A stretch of 64,000 bases of DNA from Macrococcoides animalis (GCF_047425875.1 NZ_CP179727.1:2400860-2464859), one strand, 5' to 3'; positions 35,875 to 43,566 are shown, counted from the stretch's first letter. Made by a program: numbers and translations. The notes: generated by a model not told the origin, from the letters alone.

Positions 35875-36421
35875 GCTTAATATGCTCTGAATTAAGTAAC
35901 CCGTATACGTTTTGATTTAAGTAATCATTATTTATTTTTAGTACCTCTCTTATTTTACCTTCGAGTTTAAAATTAAATTTATCAGCTAGTTTACAGCTAG
36001 CGATGTTATTTTCATAAATATACAGCTCTATTTTATTCAATTTAAGTTGTGAAAAACTATATTCTAATACTGTGTTCAAAGCTAATGTCATAATTCCTTT
36101 AGAGGAATATTGTTCATCTATAAAGTAACCTATCTCACCTAATTCGTTATCATTATCAATTTCATTGTATCCAATCATCCCACAAAGTTTATTTTCGTAT
36201 ACAATTGCAAACCATGCTGGTAGGTTATTTAATTGATTTTTCATACTTATTCTCAATTTTATACTTTCTTCTGCTTGATTATTTAAGTCATCTTTATCCA
36301 TCCAATTCAGTGCTTCTAAAAAATAATAATAATTTCTATTTAAAAGCTCATAAAAATTTCTACTATCTTCTATTTTTAATTCTCTTAATATTAAATTTGA
36401 GTTTATGTCTATTTTCATCAT
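35870..36421 (-). CDS. GNAT N-acetyltransferase, RimJ/RimL type
   Basis: 183 residues of acetyltransferase_3 type. LILRELKIEDSRNFYELL start, GEIGYFIDEQYSSKGIMTLALN near residue 95 (acetyl-CoA loop SSKGIM) and NKIELYIYENNIASCKLADKFNFKLEGKIRE near residue 130. Closest in style to ribosomal-protein-serine N-acetyltransferases. Two ATGs in tandem; AGGAG is 10 bases before the first. The gene is bracketed by a 14-bp direct repeat. Confidence 0.82.
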   Translation of the reverse strand: MMKIDINSNLILRELKIEDSRNFYELLNRNYYYFLEALNWMDKDDLNNQAEESIKLRISMKNQLNNLPAWFAIVYENKLCGMIGYNEIDNDNELGEIGYFIDEQYSSKGIMTLALNTVLEYSFSQLKLNKIELYIYENNIASCKLADKFNFKLEGKIREVLKINNDYLNQNVYGLLNSEHIKQ

Positions 36422-36427
36422 AATTAA

Positions 36428-36441
36428 CCTACTCTCCTATT
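36428..36441. repeat. 14-bp direct repeat, copy 2
   Basis: CCTACTCTCCTATT; on the minus strand it contains the Shine-Dalgarno of the RimJ-like GNAT gene. The identical copy lies at that gene's end, a layout left by duplication or unequal recombination. Confidence 0.7.
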
Positions 36442-36551
36442 AATTATATAAATTATACATTTTTACATAACAAAAAACACCCACATAATTAAATGTGAGT
36501 TCTAAAAAGACTAGTAATATGGCAATTAACTAAGGGCAAAGACGAAACACA

Positions 36552-36585
36552 AAAAAATCCCTAAAGCCTTGTAGCTCTAGGGGGT
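36552..36585 (-). terminator. Terminator of the Y-family polymerase gene
   Basis: Stem CCCTAGAGC... with ...GCTTTAGGG, followed on the minus strand by ATTTTTTT, directly past the stop codon. Confidence 0.85.
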
Positions 36586-36595
36586 ATTATAATAT

Positions 36596-37858
36596 CTAAG
36601 CTTTATGACCAGCGATGAGGCCATTACGCTTCTTCGCCGTACCTTGCTCAGTATAAGACACTGCACGCAGTACACTATTTTTCCCAAATCTTATTTTCAG
36701 TTGGTCCACTGTCTTCTCTAGGCGTTCTTGTTTTTCGCGTTCAAATTCATCAACAAAGAGCGATAACTGGCGGTCTTCCTCACGTATAAAATTCGTCAAA
36801 GAGATATTCAACGTTCTATACATGCGTGTTTTATCACACAGCTGCATCATAAATCCCCACACGACTTGAAAGATATCAGCAGTTAGATTTGTTCCCTCAG
36901 ATAACGTATAACTCTTACTTACTTTCCCCTCATCGCTATAACTCACTGTAAAAGAAATCGTACGTGCAATCATATTATCTGCACGCAATCTAAACGTCAC
37001 TTCTTCAACATGTTCTAACACGACAGCGCGCAGTTCATCGAAGCGATAATCACGCATTAAAATCTGACTCTTATTAATCGAAGGTTTATAAATATGATGT
37101 TTCTCTCGAATTAAACTTGAATCAATACCATTCGCATGAAGATGTAAATCAACTCCAATAATCCCGAAATCACGCTTTAAATAGTGATGTGGGTAGTTTG
37201 CAAGTTGTCCAATCGTAAAGATGCCCTTCTGATTGAGTTTCTTCTCCGTACGACGATTAATCCCCCAAAACTTACTAAGTGGCTCAATCGACCACATCTT
37301 TTCCGGAACATCTTCATAATGCCATTCTGCAATGCCGTCCGGTTGTTTCTTTGCCTCCATATCTAAGGCAATCTTACTTAACAGTACGTTATCTCCTATT
37401 CCTACAGCACACTGAATTTGTGTCTTATCATAAATCTCATTCTTAATCTTTGCCGCAAGCTCATAAGGTGTCTTTGCATACAATTGATAGCTCTTAGTAA
37501 CATCCATAAAAAATTCATCAATACTATATTGATGATAATCTTCAGGTGCAACGTATTGTAATGAAATCTCAGAAATCTGACTTGCAATCTTTAAATAATT
37601 GGACATGGAAGGGTTAATAATATAAATATCAGAACGATGTGGGATTTCAAATAAACGAGAACCCGTTTTAATTCCCATCGCTTTCAGTGGCGGTGTGGCA
37701 GCAAGTACAACAGAACCTTGACGTTTCGTGTCAGCGACAACAGCGAGCTTTGTTGTCATAGGGTCAAGGCCTTTCATAATGCAAGAAACACTCGCAAAGA
37801 AACTCTTCTGGTCAATACAGAGGACGTTTCTCTTCTCGCATAGACTGTAATCATACAT
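36596..37858 (-). CDS. Y-family DNA polymerase, UvrX/ImpB type
   Basis: Translesion polymerase of 420 residues. LCIDQKSFFASVSCI near residue 13 has the first catalytic aspartate, YSIDEFFMDVTKSY near residue 112 the SIDE-type motif with the other acidic residues, then helix-hairpin-helix GINRRTEKKLNQKGI and the little-finger domain (about residues 235-350). It groups with the UvrX proteins of Gram-positive phages and plasmids rather than the chromosomal DinB. It has no beta-clamp motif that I can identify at the C terminus beyond QLSLF (residues about 365-369), a good clamp-binding candidate. The ATG at 37858 follows AGAGGGTG. It is under a double LexA box. Confidence 0.92.
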   Translation of the reverse strand: MYDYSLCEKRNVLCIDQKSFFASVSCIMKGLDPMTTKLAVVADTKRQGSVVLAATPPLKAMGIKTGSRLFEIPHRSDIYIINPSMSNYLKIASQISEISLQYVAPEDYHQYSIDEFFMDVTKSYQLYAKTPYELAAKIKNEIYDKTQIQCAVGIGDNVLLSKIALDMEAKKQPDGIAEWHYEDVPEKMWSIEPLSKFWGINRRTEKKLNQKGIFTIGQLANYPHHYLKRDFGIIGVDLHLHANGIDSSLIREKHHIYKPSINKSQILMRDYRFDELRAVVLEHVEEVTFRLRADNMIARTISFTVSYSDEGKVSKSYTLSEGTNLTADIFQVVWGFMMQLCDKTRMYRTLNISLTNFIREEDRQLSLFVDEFEREKQERLEKTVDQLKIRFGKNSVLRAVSYTEQGTAKKRNGLIAGHKA

Positions 37859-37894
37859 AGTAAGCACCCTCTTTATAATCTTGATGATATATTT

Positions 37895-37944
37895 ATAATA
37901 ACAGAACATACGTTCTATTTCAATAAAAATAGAACGTATGTTCT
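37895..37944 (-). promoter_or_regulatory. SOS promoter with two LexA boxes
   Basis: Minus-strand promoter TTGAAA-17-TATTAT (37923 to 37895). LexA box 1, GAACATACGTTC (37904-37915), fills the spacer; box 2, GAACGTATGTTC (37932-37943), lies just upstream of the -35. Both fit GAACNNNNGTTC. The two boxes are mirror copies, making an 18-bp-arm inverted repeat overall. Confidence 0.85.
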
Positions 37945-37960
37945 TATTTTAGATAAATAA

Positions 37961-37985
37961 AAAAGTAGCCTTTATAGACTACTTT
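37961..37985 (-). terminator. Terminator of the DUF4143 ATPase gene
   Basis: Stem AAAGTAGTCTATA with near-complement and minus-strand T run, 9 bases past the stop. Confidence 0.75.
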
Positions 37986-37993
37986 GGACAGGA

Positions 37994-39211
37994 TTAAATG
38001 GCGTAAATAGGATAAGTAATCGTATCATAAGCTAAATAACTTTTTTGTTGAACAAAGCTTAAAATGATTTGATTACCAATTGAAAAGCCTTCAGCTTTCT
38101 CTAAAACAGCTATATTTTTGGCCATTTTTAATGTTGGCATCGATGTTTTTTTTATTTCAACTGGATACAAAACACCATCTTCTTCAATAATGACATCAAT
38201 CTCTTTCATATCTCTATCACGATAGAACATTATAGGTACATTAGTTATCCCTGCATTATTAAAAGACTTAATGATCTCAGAAATCACGAATGTCTCAAGA
38301 ATTTCTCCACTCATTGCACCATTCATTAGTGTTTCTGGTGTTTTCCATTTCAGTAGATAACAAACAAGCCCTGTATCTTTAAAATATAACATCGGTGTTT
38401 TAATAACACGGGTCAATCTATTATTAGAAAAAGGTTGTAAAAGATATATAATCCCTGATGTTTCAAGTACACTAATCCAACTTTTGATTGTCTTTATATC
38501 AACACCAATTTCATTTGCAATCGTGTTGTAATTCAACATTTGAGCAGTACGTGCAGCTAATGCCGTTAAAAATTGAGAAAATAGATTTAAATCTTTAACA
38601 TTAAGCAAATCACGGACATCTCGTTCAATATATGTTTTTACATAAGAAGCATAATACATGTCCCAATCGAGATTTTCGTTCTTATACAGCTCAGGTAAAC
38701 TTCCACGCTGAATGATACGCCACATCTCACTTAATTCAACAGATTTTCTTTTTGCAGCAATAAAATCTTTATTTGGAATAAATGGTGATAACATATCATC
38801 ACCAACAATTTCACGTGTAGACAGACCATTCATTTCAATAATACCAACGCGACCTGCTAAGGACTCAGAAATATTACGCATTAAACTAAATCCTTGAGAA
38901 CCTGTTAAAATATATTGTCCATAATCATCGATTTGATCAACGAGTCTTTTAATTTCTATAAATAATTCAGGTGCATATTGCACTTCATCAATGATTAATT
39001 TCCCAGGATGATTCATAAAAAAGAGCTTTGGATCTTCTTTCGCAAGATTCAATTCGAACAAATCATCTAAAGTGACATATTCGTAATCATCACCAAATAA
39101 ATGCTTCAATACAGTAGATTTACCGACTTGCCTTGGTCCCGTAATTAAAGCAACTTTAAAATTTTGTTGAACTTTTAGCAATGTATCTTCAATTGTTCTG
39201 TGGATGTACAT
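37994..39211 (-). CDS. AAA+ ATPase with DUF4143 domain
   Basis: 405 residues. N-terminal AAA_14 domain: Walker A GPRQVGKST near residue 25, Walker B LIIDEVQYAPEL near residue 72, sensor 1 ILTGSQGFSLM near residue 98. The C-terminal DUF4143 part includes a winged-helix-like segment (YNTIANEIGVDIKTIKSWISVL) and the nuclease-like core YRDRDMKEIDVIIEEDGVLYPVEIKKT near residue 345, with the E-I-D...E-I-K pattern of PD-(D/E)XK folds. The function of the family is unknown. GGAGGTG lies 6 bases before the ATG, directly adjoining a palindrome. Confidence 0.88.
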   Translation of the reverse strand: MYIHRTIEDTLLKVQQNFKVALITGPRQVGKSTVLKHLFGDDYEYVTLDDLFELNLAKEDPKLFFMNHPGKLIIDEVQYAPELFIEIKRLVDQIDDYGQYILTGSQGFSLMRNISESLAGRVGIIEMNGLSTREIVGDDMLSPFIPNKDFIAAKRKSVELSEMWRIIQRGSLPELYKNENLDWDMYYASYVKTYIERDVRDLLNVKDLNLFSQFLTALAARTAQMLNYNTIANEIGVDIKTIKSWISVLETSGIIYLLQPFSNNRLTRVIKTPMLYFKDTGLVCYLLKWKTPETLMNGAMSGEILETFVISEIIKSFNNAGITNVPIMFYRDRDMKEIDVIIEEDGVLYPVEIKKTSMPTLKMAKNIAVLEKAEGFSIGNQIILSFVQQKSYLAYDTITYPIYAI

Positions 39212-39223
39212 GAATTTCACCTC

Positions 39224-39256
39224 CGGCTAATATGGAATACAACTCCATATTAGCCG
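39224..39256. promoter_or_regulatory. Palindrome 1 at the DUF4143 ATPase ribosome site
   Basis: Perfect 13-bp arms CGGCTAATATGGA and TCCATATTAGCCG, loop of 7. On the mRNA it abuts the Shine-Dalgarno of the ATPase gene. Its core is shared with palindrome 2. Confidence 0.75.
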
Positions 39257-39285
39257 ATAAAAATTTGAAAATCAATCAAAAAAGT

Positions 39286-39320
39286 CCGGCAAATATGGAG
39301 TACAACTCCAAATTTGCCGG
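39286..39320. terminator. Palindrome 2, terminator-like, upstream of the DUF4143 ATPase gene
   Basis: Arms CCGGCAAATATGGAG and CTCCAAATTTGCCGG (one mismatch), loop TACAA, followed on the minus strand by CTTTTTTG. It terminates the AAC(6')-like gene and repeats the TGGAGTTGTAYTCCATAT core of palindrome 1, 63 bp away. Confidence 0.75.
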
Positions 39321-39343
39321 AATAAGTACGGTTAACATTTAAA

Positions 39344-39781
39344 TTATTCAATTTTCTTTTTAAAACACACGATTCTATTGGTTTCTTCAAACCCTAATTG
39401 TTCATGCATTAAAATACTATCTAGATTTGTTAGCTCACAGTCACTTGCAAATTCAGTGCAGCCTTTATCTTTAGCAAATTGCTCACACGTTGTAATCAGT
39501 TCTCGTGCGATACCTTTATTTCTATAACGCGGTAGGACATAAATACCTTCAAGAAAACCGACAGGACTTGAATCTGTCCCTTCAACATAATCAACACGTA
39601 AACTGACATGAGCAAAGCCTACATCATTTTGATCTGCAACGAAAAGAAATATACCTTGATTGTCATCATTCAAGATTTCATTAAACTCTAATTTCAAATG
39701 ATTAAATTGATTATCTGGCCAAAGCTTTAGCGCAAGTTGCGTTACACTATCTAATTTTTCTTGAGTCAGTCGATGGATCAT
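39344..39781 (-). CDS. AAC(6')-like aminoglycoside acetyltransferase
   Basis: 145 residues, the same length as the chromosomal AAC(6')-Iaa of Salmonella, which it resembles from memory in the central block: RVDYVEGTDSSPVGFLEGIY and VLPRYRNKGIARELI (acetyl-CoA loop RNKGIA), then GFEETNRIV near the end. A typical AAC(6') start LTQEKLDSVTQLALKLWP is present. The enzyme would acetylate the 6'-amino group of aminoglycosides. ATG at 39781 has AGGAG at 7 bases; a longer frame overlaps the previous gene and is not used. Actual resistance is not shown. Confidence 0.78.
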   Translation of the reverse strand: MIHRLTQEKLDSVTQLALKLWPDNQFNHLKLEFNEILNDDNQGIFLFVADQNDVGFAHVSLRVDYVEGTDSSPVGFLEGIYVLPRYRNKGIARELITTCEQFAKDKGCTEFASDCELTNLDSILMHEQLGFEETNRIVCFKKKIE

Positions 39782-39791
39782 TTCATTACTC

Positions 39792-40322
39792 CTAATCTCT
39801 ATGATATTGCTCATTTCTTGCACTCACTACTTCATAGTGATGTTTTTCGTGAATATATAAAAGCTTTACAACCTGCACGACATTAGGATATTTAGGTACA
39901 GGGTCTGGATATCGAATCTTTTGAACTTGTTGATCATTCAGTAAACCGACTTGTTCTTTTAATAATTCAGTCTCTGCTTCGAGTAAATCGAATAAATCTT
40001 CCAATCGATATTCCACGTTAAGTTTTGGATTTAAGATAGCGGGAGCTTTCATTGTTTTACCGGCATAAATATTATGCATGTCATTATTATAAGAAGAATG
40101 ATTCGGTATTACAGCAACGCAATGTTTAGCGATTGGCACATAATACTTTGTAAACTGTCGTGTCAACTTAAGCAATAAATAACAATGATAAATCACTTCC
40201 CCAACACTCCATTTATCTTGTGCTACATGTTTATTTATTTCATTAATAAATATTGGTGAGGAAAAATATTCATCTCTTAACTGATGTAAATCATTAAAGG
40301 CTGTTTCAATCTCTGGATGCAT
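39792..40322 (-). CDS. DinB/YfiT-like superfamily protein
   Basis: 176 residues of the four-helix-bundle DinB superfamily. The three metal-ligand histidines can be placed at HCYLLL near residue 48, and at HEKHHYEVV near residue 155-160. FNDLHQLRDEYF and DKWSVGEVIYH start the bundle. Members include thiol-dependent transferases and proteins of unknown role. GGAGGTG lies 6 bases before the ATG at 40322. It ends 10 bases upstream of the AAC(6')-like gene and probably shares its transcript. Confidence 0.78.
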   Translation of the reverse strand: MHPEIETAFNDLHQLRDEYFSSPIFINEINKHVAQDKWSVGEVIYHCYLLLKLTRQFTKYYVPIAKHCVAVIPNHSSYNNDMHNIYAGKTMKAPAILNPKLNVEYRLEDLFDLLEAETELLKEQVGLLNDQQVQKIRYPDPVPKYPNVVQVVKLLYIHEKHHYEVVSARNEQYHRD

Positions 40323-40396
40323 GGGTAACACCTCCGGACGATTTGATAAATAAAGCACAACGTTAAGCTATATTGAATGCAATATTCTTATCTTTA

Positions 40397-40921
40397 TTAT
40401 ACATCCTTAATATCAACAATCCAAACAGCATGATGATCTCCAACATCCCAATGATCTTTATAGAAATACGTTGGTTCACCGAATTTGCGAGACCATGTCT
40501 GTATAGACTTGTTATACCCACAATCAAAACAATACTGTTGAATACCCTGCTCTTTTAAATGATGCGTCATCTGAGTAATTAACGTACTTCCTATCCCTTG
40601 ATTTTGATAATCAGGATGAACATAAAGTGAGCCCATTTCTTTCATATTAGCAACTTTATCTCCTAATAGTTCATGAATAATAACGTTTGGTTGATAGAAA
40701 CCGATAATGCCAACCAGTGCATTACTCTCTTTCGCCACCATAAAAATATCTTTATGATGCTCAAAGTAAGACGTTACATAAGCCATTTTCTTATCAATCT
40801 CAACTTGCAAATCTTCATCATCTTCAATGCCATTGTTATTAAATGTATGTGTTAATACCAGAGTGAAAAAGTCATGTAAATGATGCGCATCATCTTTAGA
40901 TAGCATTTCATACGTAATCAT
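40397..40921 (-). CDS. GNAT family N-acetyltransferase
   Basis: 174 residues. GSLYVHPDYQNQGIGSTLITQMT near residue 97 has a textbook acetyl-CoA loop QNQGIG. The C terminus KFGEPTYFYKDHWDVGDHHAVWIVDI is unusual in being aromatic-rich. GGAGG precedes the ATG. The acceptor is unknown; it is upstream of the DinB-like gene but about 70 bases apart. Confidence 0.83.
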   Translation of the reverse strand: MITYEMLSKDDAHHLHDFFTLVLTHTFNNNGIEDDEDLQVEIDKKMAYVTSYFEHHKDIFMVAKESNALVGIIGFYQPNVIIHELLGDKVANMKEMGSLYVHPDYQNQGIGSTLITQMTHHLKEQGIQQYCFDCGYNKSIQTWSRKFGEPTYFYKDHWDVGDHHAVWIVDIKDV

Positions 40922-40993
40922 ATAAAGCCTCCTTCGAAAAAATATTAAAATAAAGGTAAATGAAAAAATGAAGTTAACATCAAATCCTCCTAA

Positions 40994-42097
40994 TTATGAG
41001 AAGATTGCAATAAGCGCAATGATGACAAAGGGTAATCCAATCAGCATAAAAGCGATAAACCAAGACATCGGACGCGCCATATTGAGCGTCATGCCAATAT
41101 CACTTAGTTTTGGTACCCAAACATTCATATCACTTTTATTATAATAAAATAATCCCATAATATAATTATCTTCATCAAAATAAGGTGCCTTGTCAGTAGA
41201 AGATGAAGCAATCGCTTTTCTAAATTTACGATCTTCAGCAACTTGTAAATAAATACAAACAACGGTGATTAATAATATCAATCCTAAAATGGTCATCATG
41301 ATGCCATTCGGTAAATAATCCCCTTCGTAAATCACAGGTCGTATCAAAATTAAAATAAACAGAACAGTCATCGCAAACGATAATAAGTGAATCATCATGC
41401 TATTGATGAGTTTAGACTGTTTGATATAACTTAATGACGCTGATTTCGCAGCGAGATTTACCGTTGTATTAAAGAAGCTCGTCCCTTTCGCACTTGCCCA
41501 TAATACAAATAAAATCACTAAACCAATCAAGCCGACACCATAAACACTAAAGAAACTTTTCGTACTAAAATCATCAGCTTTCCCTTCAAAATTCCAATGC
41601 GTTGCAATCGCTTCAGGGATTTTATCATAGTTCATCGCGACAAAGATAAAAGCAATGATAAACGCAATGAATTGCATGATAAATAAAAAGTTTGGTAATG
41701 GAGAACTTTCAACCATCAAAGATGTGTCTGTAGCTTTAACAACTTTAATATCTTTCATCCAATCCTCTTGTGTCTTCACAGACTTTAAATGATCGTGTGC
41801 TTGTTTATAAAGATAAACACCTCCAATGATTAAAAGGTGAATCCAAATAACAAATAATAGCACACCAGTAGATGATTGAAATATATAAAACGTAATGCCG
41901 TTTAGCAAAGCGATAACAACAGCAAGTCCAATCACTTGTTTAATAAAACGAGATTTAATGGTTTGAATTATGCTGTTATTCGTTTCTTGTTCAGGGACAA
42001 ACACGCTAAATAAAATATTTCGACGGACAAAACGTGCATTTAATAAAAATAATAACCCTGTTAAAAGTAATAATCCACTTAATAATAAACCTTCCAT
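40994..42097 (-). CDS. DUF1648/DUF5808 membrane protein
   Basis: 367 residues with about eight membrane helices. The DUF1648 motif MNYDKIPEAIATHWNFEGKADDFSTKSF near residue 155-180 and the C-terminal DUF5808 motif DNYIMGLFYYNKSDMNVWVPK near residue 305-325 are both clear. Proteins of this type lie beside YtrA-like GntR regulators and have been linked to peptide-antibiotic immunity and envelope stress. Its start is two bases after the regulator's stop, so the two are one operon. Confidence 0.83.
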   Translation of the reverse strand: MEGLLLSGLLLLTGLLFLLNARFVRRNILFSVFVPEQETNNSIIQTIKSRFIKQVIGLAVVIALLNGITFYIFQSSTGVLLFVIWIHLLIIGGVYLYKQAHDHLKSVKTQEDWMKDIKVVKATDTSLMVESSPLPNFLFIMQFIAFIIAFIFVAMNYDKIPEAIATHWNFEGKADDFSTKSFFSVYGVGLIGLVILFVLWASAKGTSFFNTTVNLAAKSASLSYIKQSKLINSMMIHLLSFAMTVLFILILIRPVIYEGDYLPNGIMMTILGLILLITVVCIYLQVAEDRKFRKAIASSSTDKAPYFDEDNYIMGLFYYNKSDMNVWVPKLSDIGMTLNMARPMSWFIAFMLIGLPFVIIALIAIFS

Positions 42098-42099
42098 AA

Positions 42100-42465
42100 C
42101 TAACCCTCTCCTTCGATTAATTTCAGTAAATCGTTCACATTTAATTGCTTACACTTCGCCTCATCAATAATGGGTTTCAAACGATTAAGTAAATCTTCTT
42201 TCTCAGCATCAGTTGCGACTTTTAATGCATCAGGATGAATGATAGCACCTGACTTCGGCTGAACTTGAATCAGCTGTTTCTCTTCCAAATAGTGATATGC
42301 CTTATTTACCGTATGCATATTAATTTGAAGACTCTTCGCAAAAGATCTGCCGGATGGTAAAGGATCATACGGGACAACTTGTCCTACTGCAATGTGGTGA
42401 ATGATTTGGTTAGCGAGTTGTAAATATACCGGTGTACTACTCGCTTCATCAATTTCTATATACAT
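42100..42465 (-). CDS. YtrA-subfamily GntR regulator
   Basis: 121 residues. The winged helix covers residues 8-75 (PVYLQLANQIIHHIAVGQVVPYDPLPSGRSFAKSLQINMHTVNKAYHYLEEKQLIQ), with the short C-terminal alpha-helical dimer domain of the YtrA type. It usually represses its own operon with an ABC or DUF1648 membrane protein until cell-wall antibiotics appear. Two matching palindromes lie upstream. GAGGTG precedes the ATG. Confidence 0.9.
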   Translation of the reverse strand: MYIEIDEASSTPVYLQLANQIIHHIAVGQVVPYDPLPSGRSFAKSLQINMHTVNKAYHYLEEKQLIQVQPKSGAIIHPDALKVATDAEKEDLLNRLKPIIDEAKCKQLNVNDLLKLIEGEG

Positions 42466-42477
42466 AAACTCACCTCT

Positions 42478-42500
42478 CTGTTATATAAAGTATAGAACAG
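42478..42500. promoter_or_regulatory. YtrA-type operator 1
   Basis: Inverted repeat CTGTT-N13-AACAG with inner TATA...TATA, starting 12 bases before the regulator's ATG and over the likely -10 region (TTGCCT and a TATACT/TTTATA box lie at about 42483-42510 on the minus strand). It is expected to be bound by the GntR protein. Confidence 0.65.
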
Positions 42501-42526
42501 ATGTATAGGCAAAAATAAAAACCAAT

Positions 42527-42549
42527 CTGTTATACATTTATTATAACAG
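42527..42549. promoter_or_regulatory. YtrA-type operator 2, also the relE terminator
   Basis: Second CTGTT-N13-AACAG palindrome, inner TATA...TATA, centre 49 bp from operator 1. It lies within a longer 13-bp stem (42522-42554, CCAATCTGTTATA and complement) that on the minus strand is followed by TTTTTATTTTTG, so it also ends the toxin-antitoxin transcript. Confidence 0.6.
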
Positions 42550-42572
42550 ATTGGTGTAGGATTACAAATTTT

Positions 42573-42839
42573 TCATCGATATATATTTTTTCTATGATCA
42601 ATTGAAACCACTAAAATGATTAATTTGTCATCTTCTATTTTAGTAATAATACGAAATTGTCCAACTCTATAGCGCCAATAACCACTATAATTACCAGTCA
42701 AAGCTTTTCCTAAAATTCTTGGATTTTCACAATGCACAATATTTTTATTAATCCATTGTAAAAGCAATCTGCTAGTTTGAGGATCCATTTTTCGTAATTG
42801 TTTAATCGCCTTTGGATCATATTCGACACTATAGCTCAT
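42573..42839 (-). CDS. RelE/YoeB-type mRNA interferase toxin
   Basis: 88 residues. YSVEYDPKAIKQLRKMDPQTSRLLLQWI start, GKALTGNYSGYWRYRVGQFRIITKI near residue 42-66 and the C-terminal VVSIDHRKNIYR are the RelE fold; the YRVGQFRII core and the final HRKNIY carry the basic catalytic residues. It cleaves mRNA in the ribosomal A site. Its ATG overlaps the antitoxin stop by four bases. Confidence 0.9.
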   Translation of the reverse strand: MSYSVEYDPKAIKQLRKMDPQTSRLLLQWINKNIVHCENPRILGKALTGNYSGYWRYRVGQFRIITKIEDDKLIILVVSIDHRKNIYR

Positions 42840-43060
42840 AACAACCCGAATTCTTTCATGACATCCTTATGTGGTATGGTTTGTTTATGCTTAGACCATT
42901 CGGCATAGGCTGTATCAGCAACATGTGTATCAAATAAATCTTCTAAATCTTCAATAGTGTAATTTTTAATTAAGTCAGTTAAACTTAAGTTCATAAATTC
43001 TGACATGTATTTCAGAAAGTTTTTTTCATCTTCACTCACTCTGATAGTAATAGTAGCCAT
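42836..43060 (-). CDS. Antitoxin of the RelB/DinJ or DUF6290 type
   Basis: 74 residues. The N-terminal ribbon-helix-helix ITIRVSEDEKNFLKYMSEFMNLSLTDLIKNY binds DNA as a dimer; the C terminus (HKQTIPHKDVMKEFGLL) would wrap the toxin. Antitoxin first, toxin second and a four-base overlap is the standard order. AGGAGATG precedes the ATG. It should repress its own promoter. Confidence 0.9.
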   Translation of the reverse strand: MATITIRVSEDEKNFLKYMSEFMNLSLTDLIKNYTIEDLEDLFDTHVADTAYAEWSKHKQTIPHKDVMKEFGLL

Positions 43061-43087
43061 AGTATCATCTCCTATTCGTGTAACACA

Positions 43088-43116
43088 ATTGTACTACATA
43101 TTGTGGAATATTACAA
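43088..43116 (-). promoter_or_regulatory. Promoter of the toxin-antitoxin operon
   Basis: TTGTAA and TACAAT separated by 17 bases on the minus strand. The -35 overlaps the last codons of the upstream ParB-like gene. ATTGTGG/TTACAAT-type symmetry around it may be the antitoxin operator. Confidence 0.6.
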
Positions 43117-43500
43117 TATACCTCGAGTTAAGAATGCCACTTCAGTCTTACATTTATTAATCCAAAGTTGATTAAAAGAATCTTCAGGCACAATACGAGT
43201 AGATAAATCGCTAATGTGTCTAATATTACTATCTTTACACCACTTCATGCACTCGATGTACAGTTTCATCTCTACTGAATTTGGATCAATATCATATATT
43301 TCAATTGGTATTTGAGTAATACCAGCATTGAAGGCAACGAAACAACGTGTATGACCATCAACGATATAAAATTGATTGTCATAGTGAATTACTGAGATTA
43401 TTGTATTTTGGATAGAATTATCATCTAACCATTCACCTATCTCATTCACTTTACGTTGATTTAAATAAAGTTGAGTGAGTTTAAGATCGTCGATATTCAT
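43111..43500 (-). CDS. ParB-N/sulfiredoxin-like domain protein
   Basis: 129 residues. The ParB/Srx fold is recognised from KVNEIGEWL, FYIVDGHTRCFVAFNAGI (DGHTR at residues 48-52, the nucleotide-binding GxxR-like box) and IPIEIYDID. The C-terminal 55 residues (SVEMKLYIECMKWCKDSNI) are helical and cysteine-containing, not the ParB HTH. Function unknown; similar small proteins act as nucleotide-binding or modification factors. A decayed paralogue lies 6 kb away. No good ribosome site is seen except AGGATG. Confidence 0.7.
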   Translation of the reverse strand: MNIDDLKLTQLYLNQRKVNEIGEWLDDNSIQNTIISVIHYDNQFYIVDGHTRCFVAFNAGITQIPIEIYDIDPNSVEMKLYIECMKWCKDSNIRHISDLSTRIVPEDSFNQLWINKCKTEVAFLTRGIL

Positions 43501-43566
43501 ACGTTACGCACATCCTGTCAGATTGTTATTCAACTAAAAGCATATCATCAAATGATAAGTTTTTAC

